This document shows, piece by piece, positions 1 through 11,728 of a stretch of DNA of 64,000 nucleotides. The position numbers were made by a program, and so were the translations under genes. Source of the stretch: Euphorbia lathyris (lineage: Eukaryota > Streptophyta > Magnoliopsida > Malpighiales > Euphorbiaceae); assembly GCF_963576675.1 (NCBI RefSeq), contig NC_088914.1:79668441-79732440 (forward strand), in the 5' to 3' direction. The notes under the pieces were generated by a model. The model was not told where the DNA came from. It was given only the letters and a program-made list of their open reading frames with translations, and did no database searches. How positions within the stretch are numbered: position 1 is the stretch's first letter; every line of letters starts with the position of its first letter.

Positions 1-311
1 AAGCTGCATGCTTTTTGACTCCATGGTTCTCTACTTGCCGCTGCTTTTGCCAATTCGTCAGCTTTTGCATTTTGGCCTCGTGGAACATGCACCATCTCCC
101 AAACGACTCCTTTGTGCGTTAACTCTTGTGTCAATCTGTCGACTACCTGATGGTATTTTACTAGCTCCTCCTGTTTCACCAGATAATTTTTTGTGATCTG
201 GTTTATCATGAGTTTGGAATCGCTGTAGATTACCACTCTTTCTGGGGTGAGTTCATTGAGCAACTTCAATCCGCATATCATTGCTTCATACTCTGCGGCA
301 TTATTGGTAGT

Positions 312-3300
312 TTAGAAAGTTAATTTTGCTGCATAGCACAGGCGAATAACCTCCGGGCCCTTAATGACGACTCCCAGCCCAGCTCCATCTGTAGATAATG
401 CCCCATCTGTGTACATGCTCCACTCTTCTTTTTGTGCCTTCGGACATTCATCGTCATCCCAGGTGAATTCGTTCACGAAATCGGCGAGTACTTGGCTCTT
501 TAGCGCTGGTCTCCCTTCGTAGCGAATATCGAATTCTCCCAGGCAAATTGACCATTCCATCAACCGGCCGGATGCGTCAGGTTTCTGTAATACCTTTCGC
601 ATTGGGATGCCAGTTCTCACAATGATAGTATGCGCCTGAAAGTATGGTTTCAATCTAGCCGTCGTGGTTATCACTGCGAGGGCCATTTTGTCCAACTTCG
701 AATACCGGAGTTCTGCGTCTTTCAAGACTTTGCTCACGTAGTATACTGGATATTGTTGCCCTTCTTCTTCTCGCACCATCACAGTGCATATCGCCATGCT
801 GGTGACGGATACATAAAGAAACAAATCTTCTCCGTCTTCCGGCCTGCTCATTAAGGGCGGATAACATAGTAATCGCTTTATCCCCTCAAATGCTTCTTGA
901 CAATCCGGCGTCCATTCAAAGGACTTGGATTTTTTGATGGCATTGTAGAAAGGTAGACATCGCCTAGCTGAGCATGATATGAATCGCCCTAATGCCACCA
1001 ACCGCCCGTTCAGTCTCTGTACTTCCCTTATGTTCCTTGGCGTCTTCATCTCCATTACTGCTTTAACCTTCTCAGGATTCGCCTCAACCCCTTTGCCGCT
1101 AACAATGAAACCTAGGAACTTTCCCGCTCTTGCTCCGAATGTGCATTTCTCTAGGTTCAATTTGAGGCCATATTTGATCAACACTTCTAGGATTTCTTTG
1201 ATATCCCGCGGGTGGTCTTGCATTTTCTTGCTTTTGATGATCATGTCATCAACATAGATCGAGAAGTTCTCGCCGGATTTGTCTGAAAATATCTTGTTCA
1301 TCATCCTCTGGTATGTTGCTCCCGCATTTTTCAATCCAAATGGCATCACCTTGAAGCAATAAGTCGCCTGGTGAGTTATGAATGATGTTTTGATTTCATC
1401 CGCCTTCTCCATGGGTATCTGATAGTAACTGGATTTCACGTCGGTGAATGATAAAGCTTCATATCCTGCAGTTCCATCTACCAATATATCAATGTTAGGA
1501 AGTGGATACATATCTTTCGGACATGCCTTGTTCAAGTCTTTGAAGTCGACGCACATTCTGTACGTTCCATTCGGCTTTTTGACTAGCACCACATTGGCTA
1601 GCCATTCCGGATAGGTGACTTCTCGAATCGCATCCGACCTTAGCAAGTCCGCCACTGCTTTTTCAATCGCCTTTTGCCGCTCAGGAGCATGTCCCCTCTT
1701 CTTTTGCCGCACTGCGGTTGCCCCTTTGTCTACATTCAACCGATGGGTTGCTACGTCTGGGCTTATTCCTTTTAGCACTTCATTCGGGGCGGCAAATGCC
1801 GACTCACATTGGATCAATACCTCGGTAATGGCTTTCTTTGTTTCTTCTGAGAGTCCAGCCGCTATTCGCACGTTCTTATCATTCGAGATGGCGAATAGTT
1901 CCGTTTCTCCCAATGCTTCCGCCGGTAGCTTCTCTTCGACTTTATCCTCCTCTTCCGGTTTTGGTTCAAGTGATAATGTATAGGCCTGTTGAGATACAAG
2001 TTGATCACCTTCAACTATGACTCGCCCTTGGTGTGTTGGCAAATGTAACGTTAAATGCTTCATTGAGATGAGCGACTCCGTCTCCGACAGGAATGGCCGT
2101 CCCAGAATTATGTTGTAGGCCAGTGGGAGATCAACAATTGCGAATTCTAAATCACCTCGCCATTTTAGATTCTTATCGCCCATTTCTGCCTCCAACACCA
2201 CCTGCCCACTTGTTTGGGAGGATTGACCCCCAAAACCAGTAACATCCATGAAGGTGTGTTCCACCCGCTCGTCGTTGATTCCCAACTTGTTGAATGCTGT
2301 CCGGGTAATGACGTTGCAAGAACTGCCTGTGTCGATAAGGACCCGCTTGACGTCCCATCCTTCAACGGCCATCGTGATCACCAGGGCATCCGCATGTGGC
2401 TCCGTGATTCTCGCAAATGAGTAATTGAGGGCATCCCCCCTATGTGTGTTGCTCTTTCGCCGTTCACGGCGAGTTCTTTTTGTTGGAGGCTCGTAGATTC
2501 CGCCTGCTATCACGTTTATCACCCCTTTCTTCTGCTTCTTTTCTGGCCGTGTTTCTCCCTCATGCGGGAGCGTTGTTTTCTCATCAGCTGTTTCTTTTCT
2601 TACAAATTGACTCAGCTTGCCTCTCTCGATCAGTTTTTCTATTTCCTTCTTCAGTTTGTAGCAATCATCTGTGTCATGGTCATTCAACCTGTGGAACCTG
2701 CAATACTTACTGGGATAGCGCCCCAAACTGGTTTGGCCTTTCACCTCGGGGAACCGCACATCCTTCTTCAAGGGGCTCTTTTCGATCCAAAGTAACACCT
2801 CTTGGCGAGTCATGTTTAGTGGCGTGTGATATCCTCCACCTTGAAAGGGACGATCGCCTCTTCGAACAAAATTACTTTTGGACTGGGTCTGACACCGACT
2901 GTCCGAAGTGGTTCTAGCGGCATCTCTTTCTCGCCGAGTTTGAGCCCTATGTTCCCTGTTGACATCATCCACTTCCATAAATTCCTTTGCTATTTTCATG
3001 AGTTCGGCCACTGTGCGCGGCTTGTTGCGGATGATTTCCTCCCGCATACTCCAATCTGTGGTTCCATCTGCCATGATGTTGCGGATGCTCACGATATCCG
3101 GGTTTTGCAATCGCACTAGAATATCGTTGAATGCGACAACAAATTCCCTTAGGGAATTATAGTTCCTCTGTTTGATCTCCTTCAACTGCCTATCCGTCAC
3201 ATCCGCTGCCTTACAGCCCACAAATTTCGCACAGAAATCCCGACTATATTGATGCCAATTGTGAATAGATTCTGCGGGTAAAGATCGAAACCAATCAGAT

Positions 3301-3899
3301 GCGGCTCCGCCCAAAGTTGTCGAGAATAACCTACAAATTATGCTTTCGCTTGCCCCTGCAACATCCATTAACTCTCTGTAGTTCCTGACATGAGCCTCAG
3401 GGTCAGAATTTGGATCCCCATAGTATTTTGGTATGGCAGGTGCTTTGATTCTGTGATCTGGAATGAATTCCCGCAACGAAGGGGCAAAAGGCGAATCGCT
3501 CTGGACCTCTGCTCTCGGCCGAGGTGAGTACCCCATTCGCTCCATCATGCTCCATAATTGATCTTCTAAGTCAATATCGGGTACTCGCCGGACCTCTTCC
3601 ATCCGCTGCTGGTGAATTCTGGATGGCATCCATCCGCCCATCGGTGTTGAGACGTGTGCCTGTTGGGGGACTAACCGCTGTCCCGTTATAGGATCAAAGT
3701 TCCATGTGTGCTCTCGCCCAGGAGTCATCAACTCCGAATGTCTGTGAGGAAAAGGTTCCACTTGCTGTAGCGGAAGAGTGCGTTGCACTCCTGGCAACGG
3801 TTGGGATGGCTGCCAGGTCGGATGTATCGTCGTAATGAGATTTGGGTGCGAGTAGTTGCTCGGGTGGCTGTGTGGGTTTGTGCGACTACTCTGGCCCAC
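312..3899 (-). CDS. gag-protease-RT-RNase H polyprotein of Tat-type gypsy element (1195 codons, interrupted)
   Basis: Retrotransposon polyprotein. Residues ~155-265 are a retrotransposon gag domain (IPKYYGDP to FNDILVRLQNP). A CxxH-type zinc-binding stretch lies at ~400-413. The aspartic protease has its LIDTGSS motif at 521-527. Reverse transcriptase spans ~740-930 with YVDD at 882-885. A connection/RNase H region spans ~995-1120, and the start of a second RNase H (YTDGA, ~1162) follows. In the first RNase H the usual TDAS aspartate is replaced (LYVSVTS, ~1029), the glutamate of the EKMALA motif is D, and the third aspartate is G, so it is probably inactive. The frame ends at a TAA inside the second RNase H, after which homology continues in frame to base 1. 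The N-terminal gag piece lies upstream in another frame (3886-4284). Confidence 0.88.
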   Translation of the reverse strand: MGQSSRTNPHSHPSNYSHPNLITTIHPTWQPSQPLPGVQRTLPLQQVEPFPHRHSELMTPGREHTWNFDPITGQRLVPQQAHVSTPMGGWMPSRIHQQRMEEVRRVPDIDLEDQLWSMMERMGYSPRPRAEVQSDSPFAPSLREFIPDHRIKAPAIPKYYGDPNSDPEAHVRNYRELMDVAGASESIICRLFSTTLGGAASDWFRSLPAESIHNWHQYSRDFCAKFVGCKAADVTDRQLKEIKQRNYNSLREFVVAFNDILVRLQNPDIVSIRNIMADGTTDWSMREEIIRNKPRTVAELMKIAKEFMEVDDVNREHRAQTRRERDAARTTSDSRCQTQSKSNFVRRGDRPFQGGGYHTPLNMTRQEVLLWIEKSPLKKDVRFPEVKGQTSLGRYPSKYCRFHRLNDHDTDDCYKLKKEIEKLIERGKLSQFVRKETADEKTTLPHEGETRPEKKQKKGVINVIAGGIYEPPTKRTRRERRKSNTHRGDALNYSFARITEPHADALVITMAVEGWDVKRVLIDTGSSCNVITRTAFNKLGINDERVEHTFMDVTGFGGQSSQTSGQVVLEAEMGDKNLKWRGDLEFAIVDLPLAYNIILGRPFLSETESLISMKHLTLHLPTHQGRVIVEGDQLVSQQAYTLSLEPKPEEEDKVEEKLPAEALGETELFAISNDKNVRIAAGLSEETKKAITEVLIQCESAFAAPNEVLKGISPDVATHRLNVDKGATAVRQKKRGHAPERQKAIEKAVADLLRSDAIREVTYPEWLANVVLVKKPNGTYRMCVDFKDLNKACPKDMYPLPNIDILVDGTAGYEALSFTDVKSSYYQIPMEKADEIKTSFITHQATYCFKVMPFGLKNAGATYQRMMNKIFSDKSGENFSIYVDDMIIKSKKMQDHPRDIKEILEVLIKYGLKLNLEKCTFGARAGKFLGFIVSGKGVEANPEKVKAVMEMKTPRNIREVQRLNGRLVALGRFISCSARRCLPFYNAIKKSKSFEWTPDCQEAFEGIKRLLCYPPLMSRPEDGEDLFLYVSVTSMAICTVMVREEEGQQYPVYYVSKVLKDAELRYSKLDKMALAVITTTARLKPYFQAHTIIVRTGIPMRKVLQKPDASGRLMEWSICLGEFDIRYEGRPALKSQVLADFVNEFTWDDDECPKAQKEEWSMYTDGALSTDGAGLGVVIKGPEVIRLCYAAKLTF

Positions 3900-4284
3900 T
3901 TGATTTGGCGCCTGAGATGGCTGCGGGAGGGCTGATATGACAGGGATAGTCGGTGATTGTGACCACAGGTTCTTGAGGAGCAGCCGCCACGGCGGTATTG
4001 TGTTCGGCGAGGGCAGTTAGTAAATTAATCATTCGATCTCCAGCCGCCTGGCTCATGTTCGAAGCCAAGACTTGTCCTGCCATCTGCACGAAATCACTAT
4101 TGGACATTTCCATCTCAGTTTGCACTTGGACTTCCAATAAGGGACTCAATTGTCCCGAAGGACCCGATGAGCTAGGCACCACAGGCTGTGTACTTGCAGG
4201 TTGCGAATTCGCAATCCGAGGTCCCCTGGAGTTCATACTGGTTGATCTAGTGGTAACGCCGGTCGTTCGTGATGGTTCTGACAT
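3886..4284 (-). CDS. N-terminal gag segment of the same gypsy element, frame-shifted from the main ORF
   Basis: 132 codons, rich in Ser, Pro, Gln and Thr with one helical stretch (about residues 60-95), as is usual for the poorly conserved start of plant gypsy gag. It begins 58 bp after the LTR end and overlaps the start of the 1195-codon frame by 14 bases in another phase. The alternative frame stays open upstream of 3899 for about 20 codons, so the two pieces were probably one gag before a small indel near 3940-3960. A programmed shift cannot be excluded by eye. Confidence 0.6.
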   Translation of the reverse strand: MSEPSRTTGVTTRSTSMNSRGPRIANSQPASTQPVVPSSSGPSGQLSPLLEVQVQTEMEMSNSDFVQMAGQVLASNMSQAAGDRMINLLTALAEHNTAVAAAPQEPVVTITDYPCHISPPAAISGAKSSGPE

Positions 4285-4342
4285 GTTCTTCGCATACCTT
4301 TAACCAAATGTTGGTAAAAAAGGTCCACGCTCACCGCACCAA

Positions 4343-4808
4343 TGATAACTTGCTGGATCCGCTTTGATATTCTTTGCCGGAGTTACCTGCAAAACAAAAC
4401 CGGAGACAGGATCTCCGGGAAAACTCTCCGACGATCAAGTCAGTTTTTGTAAGAATGAGTCTATAATTTAGCAATAGCTTTGTGGGAAAAAATGTGAACG
4501 TACCTCCCCCCTTATTCTTAAGGCCTTTTATAGGTGTTTTTTGGGTAACCGCCGAGGGCGGTTACTCCTTAGTGGGCCACGTTCTGAGGGCGGTTATCCC
4601 TTTTTAGGCCATGTCCCTTTCGTGGCTTTCATGGCAACGAACGTGGTTCTGAGTGGGAGTCTTGACGCTCCGTTTAGGAATTCGGGGCGGTTTACTCGCT
4701 GTGCCCGCTTCCTTCATTCGGGTCCCGTCCAATCTTAGCCCATGGGGCTTTAATATGGGCTGGGCTTGCGAAATGAATATAACCCGTTTTGGGCTTCGCG
4801 GGTTATCA
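4343..4808 (-). repeat. 5' LTR of the Tat-type gypsy element (466 bp)
   Basis: Read on the minus strand it starts TGATAAC and ends GTTATCA, a perfect 7-bp terminal inverted repeat. A TATA-like CTATAAAAGG lies on the minus strand near 4523-4533. The U3 part holds an inverted repeat around GGGCGGTTA (4548-4590). Directly downstream of the LTR the minus strand reads TTGGTGCGGTGAGCG, the likely primer-binding site starting at TGG. A near-identical motif follows a decayed LTR at about 54672. Confidence 0.75.
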
Positions 4809-7106
4809 CAGTTCCATCCCCCTCAATTTAAAAAATAAACGTTCATTGATGCATCAATCTTTTAGCATGTGTAGGCTTTGTCAATTCTTTGTTGAGCGGA
4901 TCCGCTACATTATTTTCAAACCTGACAAAATCCAAACAGATAACACCATTAAATAATAAATTTATGTCCAACGGTCAATAGTCTTCTAATATTTCTCTTA
5001 GCCTTGCCGATTGCTTACGAGAGAACATATTCTGCTACATATATATTATAGCAAGAAAAGGTAATAATGGAAATTTGTCCAAAATTGATTAGAGAAACAA
5101 AATATATTTATTCCCTAATTATGCATTTCCACAACATTGATCGAAGAAACAAATAGTAAATCTTCTCTGATTATATACTCCTTTCTTTAGCTTCTGTACA
5201 TGCTTTGACAAAAACAAAAATTATGATTAAGAGTTTAAGATAACTGCAATAATAGAATACAACAAGAGAAATCAACAACTCAACTAGCCACTTAGCTACA
5301 TATTATAACAGACATTGACATGATCGCGTAAAACTCCCCATATAGTCCCATAAGTTTTCGGTTTTTCTTTTCCTTCCTGGGACTTAGCCCTTCTTCTTGC
5401 TAGGAGGATCACTGTGTTGAATCTGCTTCTCAAACTCAAAACATAATGTATTATTCAACATGACTCTAACTAAAGATATGACTATCATTTAGAGAAAATT
5501 TAAACAAAAACAGCATAAGGTAATAGATAATATGTTATTCATGTCCAATTCTCAAGTGGCTTCCAATATCAATGTCAAATATAACAAAACCGGTCATATG
5601 AATAAATATCATAGATATTGAATATTCAAGTAGTGATAACCCAATATTAATTCTAATAATCATGGTATACTCAATATCTCTTAAACCAGTAATGAAGCTC
5701 TAATGGGATCTTGAAATCTACTATCAAATAATCCAATAAAAATAAGAAATATAATTTACAAAATTTAATCAAAACCCCACAGAGACAAGCCACAACACAA
5801 ATGTAAATAAGAGGTATGAACTTATCAAAATCATAACAATCTAATGTGTAACAAAATATGATAGTCATAATATTATAACGTGTCAACACACGAGCACACA
5901 AACACACAATTTTAAACACATTTACACATTAATCAACTCATTCAACTATACACATATACATGTATAACTGTCAATATTTGAATGAAATATAAAATTATTT
6001 ATTGAAATTGATAGAACCTTACTCTATAGTCTAAAACATCATAATATATCCTTTGTTCATCTATCTTTGTTTTTCTAAAAAGAAAATACAAAAATAAACG
6101 TTAATTAACGTTAGTGGCTGAAAATTGGAGTTAAAATAAAGGAGAAAACATAGCCATTAAAAGCTCCACTGATCTGAACATTAACAAAGCTTTTAACAAG
6201 TCAAAGTAGAATAATAAATAAATAAATATTTAAATGACAAAATCCTACAAATATGCAAATATAATTTGAAACAGTTAGACGAACAATTATGAAAGTATTA
6301 TCACTACATCATCATATAAAATGCCAATTCAATAAAAGAATTACACTTATTATTACGAACCCAAAAATACCAAGTTACTAGAAAAAAGATTTGATTGAAC
6401 CAATAATGAAAATACACATTTTTCTCTCAAAGATTATTGGAAAATATTTTATGGTCAATCAAATCACAATAAATTATTATATTCGATTAATTCAAAATAT
6501 AGTAACCGAACATATCAAAAAAATTGATTACAATAATAATGACAATAATATCAACAAAATAACAACAAATTAAAACTCAGGATTAGAGAAGCCTGTGAAT
6601 TGGTAGATTGAAGCACGCTGAATTGCGCTGTCCTTTGAGAGAAAACGGCCTGTCTGCACCGAGTAATTGTCAACCACGTCTCTCTCGCAATATACACTTC
6701 AATCTGCTGAAATTCTTATGTGCGACTAAGAATCTCCCGAACCGATTATTCTCAATGCTCGAACAATAATGAGAGTGAAAGAAATTTATAAAAATAATAC
6801 CAAAGAAGTCATTTTGGTTTTAAAGCAAAAATCAAAAATCACATATTCGTGAAACTTATAATTTTGCAAAAAATAATTGATATAGAACTTGTCTGCCATA
6901 TATGTCTTATATGAAATGAAACCAACCATTTATATAGTAATTTGAATATCATCGTTGTAAATTTTTGTGCTAAAAGCTAGGAGAAAGAATAGCACTAACC
7001 AACAAAATAGAAACCAACTTTTAACAAGTCATAATAATAAATAATAATAATAATAATAAATAAATAAATAAATAGTATTAAAATTTTAATCATAAAAATT
7101 CAACAG
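4809..7106. other. AT-rich spacer without a confident gene
   Basis: Strongly AT-rich. I see no long conserved frame. On the minus strand a 51-base stretch (about 5390-5440) could be a terminal exon after a ttttgag acceptor, encoding a short Lys-rich tail (ends SKKKG, stop). I could not connect it to an upstream exon. Two loosely similar stretches around 6143-6230 and 6975-7060 (ttttaacaagtca followed by an AAT-rich run) look like repeat copies. Confidence 0.4.
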
Positions 7107-7410
7107 TTATGACTACCCATATTTACCGCGAAGGTAATGGAGCTGCAGACTCACTAGCATGATATGGAGTATCATCTCCGGACTTAGTTTGGTAGTCTTC
7201 ACTGTCTGCTTTCTGCCAGCCTTTAATTTTTTTTTTTTATGATATTTGTACCATTTCACATTTGCATTCCTTCTAATTTTCCTCCTCTCTCTTTGTACTT
7301 TTTAATTTTATTTAATATATTCGGGTTTGCAGCTGCAGTTCCCGGGGTGCCAACCTAGTTAGGATGCCTAGGTGTTGTAGCAGCTCAGTCCAATTTTCAT
7401 AAAAAAAAAA
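7107..7410 (+). pseudogene. Decayed L1-type LINE 3' end (RNase H tail)
   Basis: The plus strand reads HIYREGNGAADSLA at about 7113-7160, the typical C-terminal motif of the RNase H domain carried by plant L1 LINEs (HxYREGNxxADxLA). Downstream are stop codons, a T-rich non-coding tail and an A-run at about 7402-7412 that may be the old poly(A) tail. No upstream RT is recognisable, so it is 5'-truncated or eroded. Confidence 0.6.
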
Positions 7411-8350
7411 ATTTAAATTTTAATTTATGAAAATTAAAACAAAAAATAAATATAAAAATGTTATAATTTTTTTAGAAATTAGCATTGAACTTATAGAAAA
7501 TCAAATATGTCTATTCTTTTCACGTTGGACACTTTTAATTATTTAGATAACACATAAAAATGATGATACTTTAATGTGCTAGAGGCTAAAAAAAAATTGT
7601 CCAGCCCTAGAGGCTGGACTTTCGAAAATTACTCCAACCGCGCAGCTAAAATTAACCCGTCTAAGTATAAATTTTTGGCTACTCCACTGAAGACATCACT
7701 TAAGCAGGTCAAGAAATTCTAATTATTAATATGTATTATTATTGTAATTAATTTATCTAACTTTTTCCTATTATAAATTAAAATTTTAAATTAATTTTAT
7801 TATCCTAGTTAATTAATTATTTTAGAATTAAAATTTAAGGATACTAAAATTAGTGGTTCTCATTGCAAAAACAGAGGGAAGAGACATGAGAATGACAACC
7901 ATAAAAGAAGAAGAGTCTAGGATTTGCATTTTGGGAAGGAAAGAGACCATAAAAAGAAGGAGAGTCTAGGGTTACTTTTATTTTCAAAAAAAAAAATATT
8001 ATTATTATTATTATTATTTAAAATTTGTACTGATTAATGGATTAATTAATTTCATAATGGTGTGGATGATTGAAGGATCTTAAGTTGGAAAAAAATTTAT
8101 ACAGACCATCGTCATTTCGTAGCAGGTTTAGCTACCGCAGAGAAGTTTACTATGAAAAATATGGATCAATGAACTGAGTTTATATCGTCTGCGACAATGA
8201 CCAAGTGTTAATAAAAGATTTCCAACATTGGATCATTAAGTTCAGTGGGATTGAACATGTGATTGAGATCAACTTTTGATCATATGTAATATGTTAATGT
8301 AAGCCACAAGAACTCTACCATCATGTTATAAAGGCAGCTCATATGTACTA
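7411..8350. other. AT-rich spacer, nothing recognised
   Basis: Contains A/T homopolymers, an ATT microsatellite (about 7997-8020) and no frame or element ends that I can support. Confidence 0.5.
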
Positions 8351-8860
8351 GGATTGAGCATCGGTTCGGTTCGGTTCGATTACTAACCGAACCGAACTTT
8401 TGGTTAACCGAACCGAAATTGGTGCTTTTTTTATAACCGAACCGAGCCGAATAAGATTGGTAACCGAATTTTATTTAATCGAAAATTTTCGGTTCGGTTC
8501 AGTTACAAACCGAATAACCGAAAACTCATAATATTTAATTTTTGTATATTTTTGTTTAATTGGTTTTCAAATAATGCTCTTGTATAAAAGTTATATATAT
8601 AAAGATAAAAGTATATTTTTTAGCGGTTGGATTTTATATTTTATAAGTTATTTATATATGCAAAAATAAAGTTATATTTTTTATATTTATATAATAAGTT
8701 CAGTTCGGTTATCGGTTATACCGATATATTTTTTCAATAACCGAACCGATAACTGATTACCAAACTAAACTAAAATTAAAAGCAAATCGAACCAGAATGT
8801 TAAAATAACCGAATCAAACTAAAACTTCGGTTCGGTTATCGGTTATTTTAAGAGGGCCAT
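8351..8860. repeat. Non-autonomous element rich in GGTTCGGTT motifs, copy 1
   Basis: Begins GAGCATCGGTTCGG and ends CGGTTATCGGTTATTTTAAGAGG. Arrays of GGTTCGGTT and its complement AACCGAACC lie at both ends and an AT-rich centre lies between, so the whole can fold on itself. It is related to the better preserved copy at 39984-40536. The right end is eroded (no clear TGCTCACCC). Confidence 0.65.
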
Positions 8861-10215
8861 TGTTTTTAGTATTAAATGATACCACAATATACGTGTCCAA
8901 ATTTGAATTGGGGTCCTCCAAATGGCATGGAAGACCCGGTACTTAATATAAGAACTCCACAAATACACTTGAATAAAAAATATGTTAAAGAAAAAAATGG
9001 AAGCATCGTACGGATAATTCGGTGACAAAGTCCATCACTGGAGTAAAATCGGTTTTAGATTCTGAATATAATAAAATTACTAATAGAAATTATACATTCA
9101 ATTATGAAATTCTCATATGTAATTATATATATTTGAGAATAATGCACAAAAATATTTTTAATATTGTCAATTAAGAGTAATTTTACTTCTAACATTATAA
9201 AAAAATATAATTGAAAGTTTAACATTAACAAACTGGACCAATAATTTCAGACATCATTGAAAAAAATATATATATTGTGTTCTTTTATTCTTTCGCAATT
9301 CCATATCAATTAGTCCAAAAAGAAAGCATTTTTGTTTTTTTACAAATTTATTGTTTTTTACAATTTTAGAATAAATTTGAATATATATATATATAATTTA
9401 TTATTGAGAATGATAACATGACGCACGTATACAATGTAAATAATATGATTTATAACTAAGAAAATGATTATTAATGATAGATAAAATTTCTTTTACCACA
9501 TAATGTTAGAGGTGTTTTTGTGTTCAGGAGCAGCTCTAGGGGAGACTGCCTAAGCGGGCCTCCAATTCATAATTATTAACATGTATCTGAATTTAATAAT
9601 AAATAAGAAATACACCTCTAATTTATAATTATTAACATGCACCACAAAAGCCTCCCAAATTTATTTAACAAATTTTCTCTTAACAATAAGCCTTAGTACA
9701 TCAGCCTCGTTAACTTGGCCAGAAAAAACTGATTGGTCCCCTTAACTTTATGGATGTCTCATTAGTCCGAACTTGCTTATAATGTCTTATTAATGCTCTA
9801 AGACCACATGAGAAGACAAAAAGAGGTTGAGATAAGTTATGACATATATCACTTTAAGTAAGTTCATGGATTAATAATGCCAACTTATTTTCATTTTTCG
9901 AAACTCTTTTTGTCTTATAATTCTAAATACGAGACAAGATGTGTTTTAACAGAAAAATCAACTAATATCTGCTACATATCAGTAACAGCAAATAGAAACA
10001 TGTGAAACAAACGAGTCCTAAATCACTTTAACCACTCCATATGTGGCTAATCTGTATCATAAAAAGCAACTTCAAAGGACTAACATGACATTTTTTTAAG
10101 AATACATCCTTAAAGTTCAGCCTCTAAGTATAAAGAAATACAATTTTAAACCTAAAATTCACCATACATTGCATTTTCAAACCTAATTAACAAAAAATGA
10201 GTTATTATTTTTCAT
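8861..10215. other. AT-rich spacer with eroded repeats
   Basis: No coding frame is supported. Around 9530-9660 short phrases recur (aattcataattattaacatg and a close variant about 70 bp on), and 9700-9960 reads like an eroded inverted-repeat MITE. No ends could be fixed. Confidence 0.4.
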
Positions 10216-10592
10216 GGGTAAATAATTTATTAGTCCCCTATTTTTTACCTAACACATTGTTTAGTCTTCCTATTTAGAAAAACACATTATAATGTCACTA
10301 TCTTTTGTACTATGAACCATTTGATCATTCTGTCTAGTTTTTTTAGACTTTTAACCGTTATATGTTCCATAAACAAATAGACGGAAAATAACAAAATAAC
10401 ATAGTCATTTTGTATTGTACTATAGTTGTCTTGAAAGCTAATATAAGTTCGGTCAAAAATCTAAAAAAATAGACAAAAAGAACCAAAACATTAATATTGA
10501 TAAAAGTGAGAGACTTTATAATATGTTTTTCAAAATAGGAGGACTAAACAGTGTGTTACGTAAAAAGGTGGGGACTAATAAATTATGTACCC
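10216..10592. mobile_element. Inverted-repeat MITE (~377 bp)
   Basis: Starts GGGTAAATAATTTATTAGTC and ends with the imperfect complement (GACTAATAAATTATGTACCC). The arms pair for well over 100 bp with mismatches, and there is no coding frame. No convincing target duplication is seen. A related, larger element with the same first bases lies at 53251-54275. Confidence 0.7.
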
Positions 10593-10812
10593 TTTTTTTA
10601 TTAACAGAAGATGTGAAATTTCAATCCTTTAAAATGCTGGAGGTTGGAGAGTCGTTAAAACATGAAATTTCATATGAAAAAAACTCATCTTAATGAAATT
10701 TAAAATTGTATGATCGGTTAAATTTTAAGTTTAAAAGTGTATTGTTTTATAAATTTGGGCTAAATCTTTTGTTCGGAATGACCATACATTGTCCTAGACT
10801 AACTTTGTACTT

Positions 10813-11582
10813 TTTTTTTTTTTTGACAAATAACTAAAGTTTATTCATTATCCAAGTTAAGCGCGTTACAAATAAATTGAGGGGGTCATTTGTCCAAACC
10901 TCACTGTTAGACTCTGAACCTGCTGCCCGGGCTAATAAATGGGCAACATGGTTCGCAGACCTTTTAGTAAATAAGACAGCCTTAATCCCCTGTTCGGAGA
11001 TCATAGCTTTACAATCCTCTACTACAATGCCAAAGGGAGAAACTAACTCAATGGGGTTATTGATAGCCATTACTAAGAGTTGCGAATCTGATTCCAATTG
11101 AACATTTTAAACTGCTTCCCGTTTTATCCAACTTAACGCTTCTCGGCAACTCATCCCTTCCGCAACTAAAGGATCCAAGGCCGTTCGCAGTAATCCATTC
11201 CCTGCCGCTAAGAACTTGCCATATTGGTCTCGTAGCACGAATCCATACCCTGTTCGTCCAGAATTTGGGAAAATCGCCGCATCAAAGTTCAACTTTACCA
11301 GTCCTATCGGCGGTTTTTTCCACTTCTCTTCCACACTCGGGTTTGAGCTCGCGCTGCCTCTTGCTTGTGCCTGGCGCCATCTGCTGAGTAGGGTCGTGGC
11401 ATTGCAGTAAGAAATAGAGGGCAGGGATATGCGATTTTCCCACACCATCGCATTCCTGTCGTTCCAGATGGACCAAATTAGCATTGCCGCTCGCTCGAGA
11501 GTTTCTTTGTTGTGTCTGCCTTTGATATACCTCCAGAATGCTTGTAGGATGCTAACCTGTGTGCTGATATCTCCAATTTCAG
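10813..11582 (-). mobile_element. 5'-truncated L1-type LINE with RNase H domain and perfect 16-bp target duplication
   Basis: The 770-bp insert is bounded by GACTAACTTTGTACTT on both sides (10797-10812 and 11583-11598). The poly(A) tail is on the minus strand (T-run at 10813-10824). The minus-strand frame encodes the end of the zinc-finger region (IKGRHN...RAAMLIWSIWNDRN) and an RNase H of the RVT_3 type: NFDAA, an acidic AEGMSCREA helix, ESDSQ and a closing NHVAHLLARAA. An in-frame TAA near 11107 splits the frame (11484-11107 and 11097-10834). Endonuclease and RT are absent, as expected from incomplete reverse transcription. Confidence 0.88.
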
Positions 11583-11728
11583 GACTAACTTTGTACTTAT
11601 TTCACAATAATATAATTACTAAAATATTCATTCTCTATGAATTACTCCAAAAGTTAATTTGATTTTTTTATCCAATCAATAAATAATTAAATTAAATTTT
11701 ATGTATATTAGATTTTAAATTAAAAAAA

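Larger units (their letters stand above)
1..4808 (-). mobile_element. Ty3/gypsy LTR retrotransposon, Tat type, partial (5' LTR, gag, most of pol)
   Basis: The element reads right to left: 5' LTR (4343-4808), a short leader, gag, protease, reverse transcriptase and RNase H, with the rest running off the left edge. Integrase and the 3' LTR are outside the window. It has two RNase H regions in a row. The first is degenerate and the second starts at a TDGA motif, which is the dual-RNase H layout known for the Tat lineage. The copy is broken: the gag frame is split near 3890-3960, and the second RNase H frame meets an in-frame TAA at 312-314, beyond which the same frame is open to base 1. It therefore looks recently active but not autonomous. 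Confidence 0.9.

Noticed and set aside
5390..5440. Possible last exon on the minus strand with a short frame ending SKKKG
   Set aside because: The splice acceptor and frame are plausible, but no upstream exon or protein family could be recognised. A 17-codon frame is expected by chance.
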